DNA from: Callipepla californica brunnescens
Taxonomy: Eukaryota > Chordata > Aves > Galliformes > Odontophoridae
Direction of reading: 5' to 3'
DNA: 64,000 nt
Assembly (NCBI GenBank): GCA_023055505.1
Contig: JALIRH010000027.1
Coordinates: forward strand, 4,600,501 to 4,664,500
Position 1 is the stretch's first letter. The number at the start of each line of letters is the position of its first letter. Of this stretch, positions 1 to 12,900 are shown piece by piece. Under the pieces are notes generated by a model that saw nothing but the letters and a program-made list of their open reading frames with translations, ran no database searches and was not told the DNA's origin. The position numbers and the translations under genes are program-made.

Positions 1-225
1 GATAGCTCTGCTCTTTGCAAAAAGGATCGTTTCTTCATCTCAGCCTGCTCCCAATTACAGGCAACTAAAACAGCGTTTTACACCACCTCCAACCTAGAAA
101 AAGCAGAGGGGCTATAAGATTAATTCCCTAAATTACATTCTCTTTGCTTACAGAAAGGCTGCAGGGCAGCAGAACAGCAAGTTGGGCTGCACAGAGGGTT
201 TACACAGGGCAGGGCACCCCCACCC

Positions 226-244
226 CACACACACACACACACAC
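226..244. repeat. (CA)n microsatellite
   Basis: Nineteen-base alternating CA run, directly visible. Confidence 0.95.
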
Positions 245-557
245 CACGGACATCGGAAACCTGGCGAGCTTCCATCGCTCTGAACTGGGAGTTCCTTCTT
301 TGAAAGCTCTCTAAAGGGAAAGAGCTGCCAAGGAGACACTTCACTCCTCACTTTGGCAGCTGAAATCCTATTAGCCTCCAAAACGAGGAGCGACAGCACG
401 ACTGTCGGTTCTCATCTGTAATTAGGGAGGGCACTGAGGGTCAGCGGAGCAGGAACCTCCGCGTGGCACTGAGTGCCAAGGGCAGGGCAGGCTCGCTGTG
501 CCCACGCTCAGAGTAAACTTTTCTTCGGCCTGAGCTGATGATTTCATTTCCCCGGTG

Positions 558-573
558 AATTAGATATCTAATT
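558..573. promoter_or_regulatory. Perfect AT-rich palindrome with two TAAT half-sites
   Basis: AATTAGATATCTAATT is its own reverse complement. Each arm has a homeodomain TAAT/ATTA core. Candidate binding site for a homeodomain dimer inside a SLC39A11 intron; function not shown. Confidence 0.35.
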
Positions 574-834
574 ATCAATAATTCATAGCCACAGGCAGAC
601 GTGCAAGTGGTTTTGAGAAGTGAAGCAGAAACAGAAAAGAATTCTTGGAACGAAAGCTCGCACAGAGACAGAGCCAGAGAGGGAAGAGGAGGTGCACTTT
701 GCACACTCGTGTCAAAACCAAGTCAGTGTCAATCACATACGTTACAGCCTGGGTGCCAGCTTAGGAAGGGCATTCCCAAATGCTCTGCAGGTGGTATATG
801 ACAGGATGCTTGCCTGGATGGAGCCCAGCTCTAC

Positions 835-958
835 CTATCCGGATGGACAGCTCACTCCCATGGTCCGACCAGCGGGCAGGATCCTGCTCGCACTTCTCCT
901 TCACCACTCGTGGGTCGCAGCTCAAGGCAAACACTGTGGAGGGCGGTCCACTGAAACC
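835..958 (-). CDS. SLC39A11: SLC39A11 exon of the cytosolic loop
   Basis: Acceptor TTGCAG ends at 959. The exon reads GFSGPPSTVFALS... to SELSIRI and ends in phase 1 before GTAGAG (834-829). The loop is poorly conserved but aligns in length with mammalian ZIP11 up to the conserved ELSIRI. Mammals also use a downstream donor here, adding a GRAGL-type insert; the sequence after the first donor here still reads GRAGLHPGK, so the same alternative may exist. Confidence 0.85.
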
Positions 959-3900
959 CTGCAATGCAAGAGGCAATTTTAGGCTTTTCCCACATCTCCC
1001 CATTGGCCTGTTCTCAGCATCTGTGTGGCTGGGAATGCTTGGGTGACAATGAGCTCACGTGTGCGTGGAGGTTGGTGCCCCAGTCCTGGTGACCCCAACA
1101 AAAGGTTGGCAGTGGGTCCCGTTTCTTCAGCTTGCCCTGGGTTTGTATGGGAAACAATATGTTCCCAACTAAACCCATTTCCTTGGCATTTAAGTGAGAT
1201 GTCACGTTCACAACCACCTGGTGTTATTTCCAGAGCCAGAGGGCCCTGGTGAGGCTCCAGACTCAGCTGGAGTATATCCCTATAGTGTTTGTAATCTCCA
1301 AATAACAGCATGAGATGGCCAAAACCAACACATCCAGCTACGTGCAAAGCCTGCAGGGAGCTGAGCACACAGGGAAGAGGGACCCCAAGCCCTGCCAACC
1401 TGGGCAAGGCTCACACAAACCCGCTGCGATCAAGGACGTGCCAGAGCATCAGCCAAAGGAATCCTAGCAGCCCTGCTTGTGCTCTGGGACACGTGGCACC
1501 GAGCTCTGCCCCCAGGCTGCTCAGCCCACCCCCCACAGAGCCCCACGGTTCCCAGCCAGCAGCAGTGGCACGCACAGGGATGGATGTCACCAGGCAGGAG
1601 CACGGGCTCAGCTCTGGGCTGGTGGCAGCAGAAGGAAGGGACGTGCACCGAACAGCCCGCAGCAGTAACGGGAGCCTCACTGGGTAAGGTCATGTTCAAC
1701 AAAAATAAAGGTTAAAGATGAATAACTCAGTCGTCTCTTCTCCCATCATTTGCATAATATTGTCTGACCTGAGCTATTAATGCTAATCACACACTTGCTG
1801 CCGGCTTTCTCTTGCAGTTTAATCAGGGTGCATTCACCTCCTCTAACCCGGCACCTGCACGCAGCACCAGGGTAGGGTTAGGCGCTGCTCTGCTTGAGCA
1901 GGAACAATTTCTCCTCCAAAAAAGCAGCTGGAGGGATACCATCCCTGGAAGTGCTCAGTGGCACTGAGGGACATGGTCAGTGACACAGTGGGATGTTGGA
2001 CTTGGGATCTTGCTAACCGTATTGAATCCATGACAACAGAAGCAATGTGCAGCAGCCCCTGGATTTGAGGTGAGACACACGGCACAGCTTCAGCACCATG
2101 GCACACGATGGGGAGAAACCAAGAATGGAATTTCACGGGCTTGCCTTCAGCGTGCCCTCCCTGGCCACACACAGAGCTCCCAAAGAGAAACCACCATCCA
2201 AACAACTGCAGCTCAAGTTAAAGAGGCTCCACCAGCACAGTCCTCCCGAGGTCAGACCGCTTGCCTCCGAGCTCGCAGTGCTGCAGAGCAGCATCCCACA
2301 GCTATTCACTGCACAGCCAGTGATGATCAACACGGCACCCGCAGCTCTGCTTCCACGCAAGCAGAGGCAAACTTGAAGGTATTTCGGATGCTTTTTGTAA
2401 GGTCAGGTCAGCTCCCTGCTGGCAGCACAAACACACAACTCTATCAATTGGAAAAAATATGAGTGACCTTCAGGAAAGCACACCGTCCTTCCAACTGCGA
2501 GCGCTCTGACTCATTTCAGCCCGGTCCCTGCGTGAGTCCCTTAATTGGAATGTGTCAGTGGGTTAAAAAAGCATTAGAAAGAGAAGAGGGAAGTCAACCC
2601 ACATTAATTAGCTTGTGCTACTAATTAGCGTTAACTGAAATAACCACGGGGGCTGATTATTTCCAAAAGCCCAAATGCAACGGGAGACGGGCACAGGAAG
2701 ACCCGCAGAGCTGGGAGGAAACTATTCTGGGCACAGGAGTCCCCACAGCCCTTGCTTCTGTTTGCAGAGCTGCAGCAGAAAAGTCATTAGGATTTCATGG
2801 CCCATTGTGTTCAAAGGAAACATGCATCCTTGCAGGCAGTAGAGAACAGTCAATTTCCACCTTTATACACAGTGCACAGGCAAGGAGGTGCCTCAGAGCG
2901 TGCTGGGCAGCAGAAGCTCATGCCCTGCAACAGGGAAATCCCATTTAGGCCACAAAATCCTCACCTGCAGCAGCCACAGTGTGGGGAAGGAGCAGCCCAG
3001 CAGCAGCACCCACAATCCCAGTCCAGCTCCCTGATGCCACAGATGGACAGACAGCCCCCCCAGCCCCACTGCATGGGGGGGGTTCTTCCTCATGTTCTTC
3101 CAGGGCAAAGGGATCAGCACAGAGCTGTGCAGTGGCTGAAGGAGAGCTCTCACTGTGCAGCAGGGTCAGGCCCTGGACTGCAGCATTCCAGATGCCCCCA
3201 TGCTGCAGACCCTCCGCCCTGCACGAGCTGCCAGCAGAACAGAGTTTAACAGCAACGCAACGCAAGCGATGCCTTTAAGAAACAACCTGCTCCTTCCCCA
3301 TGCGACCAATAAGGGAGAACAAATTAATGAAGAAATCAGGATGACAAAACACGATGCTCCAGCTTGCTGGGGAGCAGTCAGTACGGAACCTGAGGGTGCT
3401 GCCAACCCATTGCTGTGCTGGCTCCTGCCCAGCTGACGCCTCAGCAGCCCAACAGACACAGATCACCATCCATCAGCCAACGGCAGAAAGCATTGCACGG
3501 GGAAAAAGAAATAGGATGGGTTTTATGATGCGATTTCAGAACTAAAATAAACGCTTCTAACTTGTCCAGGAGCTAACACAGAGGAAAAAAAAAATAAGAG
3601 AGGGTAATAAGCGATGTCTTGATGGTGCCCAGAGGCTCTCAGCTTGTGGTTATTAAAGGAGAGAAAGCAGTAACAGAAAGGGAGAGCACAAGGAGGGGCG
3701 GGCAGCAGTGGGAACAGAGCAGTGCAGCCCCAAGCCCTGCACAGCCACACCATCCCATGTTAACGAGGAGAAAGCCAAATCTGTTTTCATATGCAAGCTT
3801 ATGGGTCTTCAAGTGTTTCAGGGACATCTTGTATTGCATTTTAATTTGGAGACTGCTAATAACAGACCAGCAATAACAGGCAGCACCAACAGAAAGGTAC

Positions 3901-6900
3901 TTCAAAGCCAGTTCTTCTCAGGCTTGCTAATGAGAGTCGGGTCAGCTCTGCTCACCAGGAGACACAGAGGTGTCTCAGGAATTCTTCCACCTCCCCTAGA
4001 GGTCAACTGGCTGAGAATTCATAAAGCCTGAACCAGAGCTGGTGCAACCAGAGGCAGCAATCAGAGTCATGCAGAGAGTTACCAGCCACACCACCAGGAG
4101 AGCATGAACCATGCTAGAAAAGATGACACATGGAAAATATAAATGCATGGGATGCACAGCATGAGCTGGCATGGTCCTGGCGGACACACAAAGATCTTGG
4201 GGTCTACAAACACAGCCCAAACCTTAATCCCAACAGACTGCACCCAACTAGACCCTTGCTCCCCATCCCAGCAGAATCGCAGGATCATTAAGGTTGGAAA
4301 AGACTTTCAAGATGTCCAAGCCCAACCCCAGCCCCAACCCATCCCACCATGCCCATAGCTGTGTCCCTCAATGCCACATCCCCACAGTTCTGGAACACCC
4401 CCAGGGATGGTGACCGCAGTAGGACCATACCTCTGTCCCACAGCTCACCCAGAGAGCTCAGCCCATCACCCCCACCCCACAGCCTGCACTGGGCTCACCC
4501 AAATGCACCCCAGGGCTGGGACAGCCAGTGGGGGGATGGGGTCCAGGACTCCCCATGCCCACACTGAGGATCTCCCATCTGCTTCCCATCACACTGCATC
4601 CTCCCACAGCCACGCAGCCTGTAGCTATGGCAGCAGGAATGGGGAACAGAAGGTTCATCCCCGGATACAAAGAAGAAATCAGCATTTGTTCATCAGGTTT
4701 GCTCCGACAGCATCTTGCAAGAAGACAACAGCAAGCTGGAAGGGCTCTCCTGCCTGTCACATCGTGATGTGACAGCAGAACGTCCCCCCAAGAACTGGGA
4801 ACAAGGAAGCTTAAGTGAATATTAAAGAAGCCTGGTACCAGTTTAGCTGTAACTAATGCAATACTATTGCATTTTATTCACTGCTAATGATCAGCCACTT
4901 TGATAACTCCTAACTCTTCCAAACTGCAAACAGCAGCTCTAACCACAGCTCCCATAAACCAATCCTCCCATTATCTCCCAAGGAATGGGGACAGTCCCAT
5001 GGGACGACCCAGAGCACCCCAGCTGGGTGTCCCACGAAGGCACACGAGATTGTAGAACAGATAACCTTGGTCCAAGCCAAATATACTGTTTTTCTCCAGG
5101 AGAGAGCACAGACACTGCAGGAATGTCGCTGGCACCCACCCTGGGAACGCCATTCCCAAGCCCCCAAGGAGGCCCAGGGGGTTTGTTACACAACGTGATG
5201 TTTTGTCAAGAGCGATATTTAAGGCGGCAGAGGGGAAGGAAGTTTTTGTAACCTCTGCCATTCCAAAAAAAACTAAGCACGCAAATATAGCTTTGCATTT
5301 TTCCCTGTGATCTAGCTGGAAACAACTCGTTAAACAAACAAAACCGCTTCGGCAAAAGGAGGAGACAGACTGATGTCACCAACCTCCATCCCTAAGGGGG
5401 CTTGGAGGGATGTTGAACCCAACCAGGCTTAGCGATGGTCTCAGAAGCCCCACATCCCCTCTGGAAGGTGCTGCTGCTGTGGAACAGGGCCACCCAGCCG
5501 TCCTTGAGCTCCTCCAGCTGCAAAGAGTTGGAGGAATCCCCCCCAGGGACAGCTCTGCCCATCACCACCACATCGAGGTTTTAATTGCGAGCCATAAGCA
5601 GGGGTGATTTGCTATCAGCACAGATGGAATTGATGGGGAAGAAGGGAAGAGCAAGCCTAGAAAGGGCCAACAGAACACTGCTCCTCAGACACAGCCCCTC
5701 CCCTACAGCAGCGCACCTGAGCATCATCCCAATATAGAGCCTGCAGCAAACTCACTCCCCAGCTCAAGGTTCTGCTCCTTTTTCTTTCTCCCAAGGGAGA
5801 TGCAAGCTGCCTGGGGTGTCTGCAGGAGGTGAGGGAGCCCTATGCCTTCCCAGCACCCAGCAGGAGAGGCCTTCCCATCTCCCCAGCCGGTCCAATTAGT
5901 TCGTTAATTCATTACAAGAGAGGAGTAATGAGGAACAAGGCACATCCTAATTACCGCCAATGAGAAGCTAACCAATTTCTCATGCTTTGGGAATGCAGGG
6001 CAGCAAGGCTGTGCCAGGGCTGTCCCCATGGGGCACAGCTGCATTTGGGGCTTGTCCTTATCCAACCACACAAGCTATGCTCACCCTCTGCATTCAAGGA
6101 CACTTTGTTCACGTTCCAGATTCCAACACAATTTCCAGCCCAGGAACCCAGCCCTGCTGCACCAGTAGGGTCCAGCATCTCTCCCATCCTCATGCTGCCT
6201 ACTGGTAAACAGGGCAGCACTCACATGCACAGCAAAAGCACACCTCCTCTCCAACCTTTTTCTACCAAAACCTGCAGAAAGCACTCTCTGGGTTTTCACA
6301 ACTCAGCTCCATCGGTGGCCGTGAACTGCACAGTGTTGCTCCCCACCTGACTGCATCTCACTCTCCGCAGCCCAAGCACCCATGAAACATCACTTATTTG
6401 TATGTGCTGTGTTTACCTCACCTATAAAGTTCTGACAGGCCCTAAAATAAAAACCAGTGTGTGTGTGAAACGTAAACCAAGCACCTGATGCCTTTCCAGC
6501 CCGCAGCTAAGGAGGGGCTCGTGCAGGCAGCTCCTCATTTTGCATAGGCTGTGAAGCCTGAGAGCACCAGATTAACATCACCTCGCTTTCGCTGTCTTGT
6601 TAATAACTAGAGCAAGGCAGGAGACAGGAAAACGCATCGCAAAGGCTTTCACACCTGAACTGTGACATCTCAAGGCAGCACCCAGTCCCCCCCTCTGCCC
6701 TGATAAAGGAGGAGGGACACCCAGGTGGGCACACACCACGAGAGGAGCCTCACGAATGAATGCAACCCAATGCCCAAGCCCTTATCCCCCAAGTCCTGCA
6801 GCACCATGGGGTGGTGGTCAGCCTGTCAGTGAGGGCACGGTGCAGAGCTGGGCGAGCTCTGAGCAGCAGAGAGCAGGCAGGGCTGAGAGCCAGGATGCCA

Positions 6901-9900
6901 AGCACACAGCATTAAACGAAACCAATCCATTTAACGAGCTGCTCCCCATCACGGCCAGGCTGTGCAGCAGTGAGGTGCGGGGCTTTGTCTCAACGCAGGA
7001 ACCGCTGTCCTCACCACGAGGCATGAAATCAGCTCCTCGCAGCCCATCCGCAGAGCAGGCAGCGTGTCGAGCAGATCTGGGTGAGTCACAGCTTACCCCG
7101 AGAGCGGGCTGACACCGTGCTGCATTTATAGATAGATGCAGAGAGATTTTTTCCGTGCTCTACATGAAAGCAGGCTTCCTCTCCCTGACAGTTCACCACC
7201 CAACCTATTGGAGCTTGATGCTCTCCTTTCTCTTAATGACAGGTTTGTATTTCACAGTGGGGGGGCATTAATTTGGGTGATGCCAGGAACAAATTCTGAG
7301 GTGGATTTTAAGATCAAGGAACAGATGAGAAATCATCAGCAGCACTCATCGTACCACGGGTGCACAGGGCCTCGTGCAGCTGCCCAAAATAAGTGCACAA
7401 ACACTGCTGGAGCTCATCCCACAGCTGAGGATGCTTCCCTCGACCATGAACTGACACCTAAACAAGAACAACCCTGAGCCCTCCATCGAATCACTGCATA
7501 TCCCAAGTTGGAAGGGACCCACAAGGATCACTGAGTCCAGTCCCGAGGCACGGGGACAGCAGTGTCCTCGCGTGCTGCAGTCCCACAGCAGCTCAACCCA
7601 GAGAAAAAGTAAAGCAACCAGCAGTGTATGCTCCAATTCAGTCAGCAACGAGCTCACACCACCCAGGATTCAGGAGAACTGCCTCTGACAGCAACAACCC
7701 CCCACGTTACCACTCAGACACTCCTGGCAGGTACAGGGGAGACCTGTTATTCCCATTTAGAGTGGTTTTGATCAGCTTTTTTTCCTCCTTTACGAATCTC
7801 AGCCAGCCCCTGTGCAGTAACTGAAATGCAGCAGGGCAGAGAGCAGCCCCACTCTGCACTGGAGCTTTATCAGCAGGTAACACCCCGTGCTCAGGGTAAC
7901 TGAAGGGAAACAAGCACATTATCATGGGCATAGATGCACAGCACAGAGATGATGGGGAGAAGCATGGCTGGCACAGCACTGGCAGCTTGACGAATTAAAC
8001 CAGGGACCCCAGCTTTGACTTTTTGCAGGATTGTACACCTCCTGATGTCAGCATCTCCCACCACTGCAGGGTCTATCAGCTGTCAAAAGCACTCAAGAAA
8101 TATCATTTATTCAAATGGGGGCTTGCCTTGGGGAGCAGGACCAGCAAGATGCTCTCAAAGGGGAACTGGTAACCACCAAAGATAGGTGACTCACCCATAG
8201 GTGAGTTCAGGGAAGGGGGAGGACCTTCCCCATGTTCCCTGCTTCCAAATACAGTCCCCTTTCCCACTGTCCAGAGGAGGATCCTCCCTGCCAGAGCCAG
8301 CAGAACGTGGAACAGCAGAAGGGCTGCTGTTTGTTTTCCCCAAAGCAAAGGAAGTCAGATCATAGCAGGAATGCACAGTCAGGCTGCAGCTCACCAATCT
8401 CATCCCTCCAGCTCACCCCTTCCCTGTTACACGGCAGAGGCTCCACTCCTGCAGCCCTGCACAGGCATAACACGAGCTCAGCTGGAATCTGGAACAAGCC
8501 TGAAAGCCCAGCAGCGAGCACAGCTCACAGATACGTGAGTTTTGCAACCATCCATTTCCAGGTCTGCCAGTTCCCATCTTCTGCAGAAGTGTTTTGGTTG
8601 AACCATCACCACCCTGCCCAACAACCAGAGCTCCCCACGCAGGAGCTGACCACAGGACGAGCTTCTGAGCTGCTCAGATGAAAAACATCATCTCTTTTTT
8701 CTGCACAACTCCTCCAGTGCCCCAGGCACCAGAGTCAGCCATTCCCTGCTCCAGGTCTTCACCCAACACAGCTCAGGTCCATGCTCCCTGGTCCTGGGCA
8801 GCTTCAGTCCCATGGCCAAGAACTCAGCAGACCAGAAAACACACAGCACACACACCAGCCCTCGATTAACACTCACAACACAAAGCCTCCACCTGTAGTA
8901 GCAATGAGGATGTGCAGCTAATTAACTTTCGAGGAGTTGCAGTTGAACAGGAAAAAGCACATTAAGAATGGGAACTCGTGATTGGCACGTCCCAGGGGAA
9001 TTAGCCAATTGCATAAGAGGAATTTTTATTCTGTTCATAAACTGATGCTGGCGATGAGCCCCAGCTCACCCCTACCACCCCATGGAATAACAAAGCCAGC
9101 AGCTCCAGCCCCACGCAGATCCCACAGGAGAGCTACACTGCTGCTGCCTTTAACACATGGCTGGGGCTGGCAGGGATTTGGGAAGCAGTGCACACCTCCT
9201 CCAGCCACATCCTGAGCCAAACTGCAGATACCACCATTACTACGTGGGACAGTGTCCCCCGGATGTCTGTTTACTTAGTTCTCAAGAAATTCCCAAAAGT
9301 GCTCCTAAAAATAGCCTAAAATCCACTGTGCAAAGTGCTCGATCCCAGAATGGATTCTAATAACAGCTCACATGTATCACTGGTTTTGCTGTGCTCACCC
9401 AGGCGAGCACATGCCGAGAGCCCACTGCAGTGCTCAGAAACACATGGATGAGGGGCAGGAGTGCAGCACTGCCCTGCTACAAAGGGAGTTAATGGGATCT
9501 GATACACCACTCACACACTCACTCCTCCCTCACTGACCCCATGCCAAGCTCCCCAGTCTCCCTCCTGTTCATCAAGCCATCACACGGCTGCAAACAGCAG
9601 CTGAGAAACCCCAGTTCAAGTGAGGAACAACACCCAGGTGCTGGGCACAGTTCTGCCATGCAGGTCCCTCCCACGGTGCACCAGCCAGCCCAGGAGAAAG
9701 GCTTTTAAAAGGCACTTTAGATTTACTATAAATCTAAGAAATGCTCCACCCATCACATGCAGCTTTATTGATTTACTCTGCAGTCAGAAAAAACAAACCC
9801 TGCATCTAGCTGGCAAGAAAATACAACATCTGATTGAGGAGGTACGTCCAAGGTGCAACTACAGCCTCTGTCCCCTCATCCTTTACCCAAACACTGCTCC

Positions 9901-12900
9901 AGCTATGGCTGGGGACCCCAAGAGCTCCCTGGCAGGGCACCCATGAGCTGCTGCCCACCTCACCCCCTCCACTTGCCCAGGCCCCAGACTGACATTTCCA
10001 CAGCCCCACAAGCCTTGAAGTAGAGGAGACAAAGGTGATTAAGCATCATTATCCTATTTAGCATCATGACCCCAAAGCAGAGGATGTCATGCAGCCAGGC
10101 AGCGGAAGGAACCGTGTGGTTAATGGGAGGGTGAATGTGCCAGGGTGATGCAGCCCATGAGGGTTTGAGCCCTGCAGTGATTTATCACCAGATGCAGTTT
10201 CTCTCCCCTCCCCAACCCAAACCACCTCCCCTGTTCCACCAGCACCAAGTTTCACTTGCACAAAGGAGCCTTTAAAGGGCAGTGATCCAGAAAAGGAAGC
10301 TCCTGCAAGCCACAGCTCTAACACAGGTTGTGCCCCAAATGCACCCACCTGGACACAAGAGCAGCAGCGGGCACTGGGACTGCCTGCAGCCCCTGCCTGA
10401 GGCTGGCTGACCTAGCTGCAAGAGGCTGCTCAGGGTCCAGCAGCTCGAAGATGAAAGCAAAACACACGCATGGATGCAAGGATTTAGGAGCAAAAGCAGC
10501 CAGGGAGTGTCTGAAGATGAAGAGCAGAGCTGGCTGCATCTTTCAGACTCCTGTAGAATTCCTTTGGGAAGGGTAAGGCTAAAGCAAGAACCCCATGGTG
10601 GGAGCACGACACATCACACACACCAGAAGGCAGCAGAGTCAGCAGAGCTGCACGACAGATTTGAAGGATGAGAATAATACTCCTTAATTCCAGCGTTCTT
10701 ATGCAGTACCACAGACCAAAGGCAGATATTTGGCCTCAGGGACCCTTCGTGCCAAGTGCTGTGCCAACACACAGCTGTTATTAAGCAGGTTCTCCTTCAA
10801 GGGCTCTGATTGTTACCCTCAGCCCCAGTGCTTTCTGAGCAGAGGGGAGCACTCCTCACCCCCTCCTATCTGCCCCTCAAAACATCACAAAATGGCCCTA
10901 ACCTTATAATTCAGCACAGGAAGGAGGAAGCTGCTGCAGCATCACCGTGGTCAGAGGAGGAAAGAGGCAGGCAGGTCACTCAGTAGTGGGATAAGGCATT
11001 CCCTGAAGGTATAGCAACACACTGCTACACAACCCAGAGCAGCAAAACCAGCACACTTGGGCTAGAGATGACATGGAAGGAGGTGGTTAGTAACACAAAG
11101 GAAATGCCCAACTGTTCAGGGTTCTGAGGTCTGTTTTGCAAAGGCCACGCTCCCCACACACACCCAAACACCCTGTTACACTTTGCCGTCCTCTGCCAGC
11201 TCTATAGGCCCAGCAAAAGGACAAGCAAACATGCTAAAGCCTTCCCACAGGGAAGCCGTGAACAATAAAGATGTAATAGATTAAATCTGCCTTTTGTAGG
11301 GAATTTAATGACTACAGCTGTTCAGCATCATTAACCACTTTGTCTTGGCTTAACCTCCCCCCACCCCCCCAGTGCTACTGCTGAGCAAACAGTCGGGTAC
11401 CAGAGAGCTGATCCCAGCTGCTGGGGGAGCGAGGCCGTGCTTCCCACCTGGAAGCAGCCCTGGAGTGATAAGGAGTCATTAAAAGCTTTTAGGACCCGTT
11501 GCTACACAGCACAGCAATGAGGGAGGGGAGCCAGGGATGGGCAGGGCTCTCTGCCAGAGCTGCATATGGAAACACTGTCCGGTGTGCCCACTGCTCTCAT
11601 TGACATGCCTGCATCTCCTGATCCCAAGGGGAGGGAGAAAAGAACAGATAAAGATCGAGACCGTGAGACGTTAACTGATGAAGAAAGAATCAAGGCTTGA
11701 TGAAGAGCACACGGCAGCACAAAGAGCTGAGCTGAAGCAGGAGGCAGCTCCCATTAGGACTGGGCTGGGTGTTGATCCCCAACAAAACCAAAGCGTTCCT
11801 AACACGCTTGGCACTGCCCCTGGTCACGGCTCCATCCTGCTCTTTGCAACACAAGAATCTCATGGCCCAGCGCTCCTCCCCCTACACACATTCCCATTTC
11901 AAAATGCACACCAGCACAAAGCACCAGCGCTGGGAAGGAGCAGGTTTCACAGTGCAACTGTTTGCCTGTTCTGTTGAGTAACACCAGCATCGGGCAGCTG
12001 ATCAAACACACAGCCCCAGCCTGCACCGTGCAACTAGGGCAAACCAGTGCTGGAGACCTCAGGTTGCACAGAGCAGACACAAAAGGCACAGGGCCAGCAG
12101 CCCCAGAGCACAGAGTGATTTCTGGGAGCACTGAGAGGAGCCAGGGAGAGATCTCTGGCACATCTGCTGTGCCCTGTTAAGAGAAGCTCGAAATGCAAGG
12201 GTGCGAGGAGCACTGACACAGCTGCCCTGGAAGCCACGGCCATCAGCCCTGCCGCTCCTCACAGGGAACACCCCACACTCCTCACTCATCATCACAGACA
12301 GTCCTACTTACACTATCTTTTTTTTTAATCTATTTGGAGGGTTTTTGTTTTTTTTTTTGCTGTTTTTTAAACAGATGAAGCTGTTCATAGGTTTCCAGCC
12401 GTAGATGTTCAGCCAACATCTTCTGATTTATTTATTTTTTAATAATACTCTTAGACAGTAGGACGGCTCATTCAATTTTGAGACGCTCAGAGGGCTGGCA
12501 GCTCTGCAAATTAAACCTCTGGGCTGAAACAGAAGGTCACACCTGAGCTGTTTGCGAAGTGTTGCCAGCGAAAAGAACAAAAGCAGAAGTGTGGAAAATA
12601 AAGAAAGCAGAGAGGAAAAAGAGCACAGACAGCCTAAAGCTGCTTTCAGCACAGAGAGACACACAGTCCTGGGGAAAAGAGAGTTTCATTAGACCTCTGA
12701 TAGAAACCAGCCTGGATCTGGCTTCTGTCACAGCAAAAGCCAAAGGAAGCACAGAGGATGCACAAAGCACATGAGGTTCTGTGGCTTGGGACTGCCAGTA
12801 GAGCCAGCAGCATCGCTTCACTGCCATCTGTGTACAGCTCCTGCACCCACCCCACAGCCTGGGGTGAGCAGTGCCCCGCTCAGCTCCATGAACCCCACAC

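Larger units (their letters stand above)
1..834. other. SLC39A11 intron, AT-rich homeodomain-type element
   Basis: Intronic relative to SLC39A11. No further ZIP11 exon was recognised. Holds a (CA)n run at 226-244 and a 16-bp perfect palindrome AATTAGATATCTAATT at 558-573. Confidence 0.6.
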
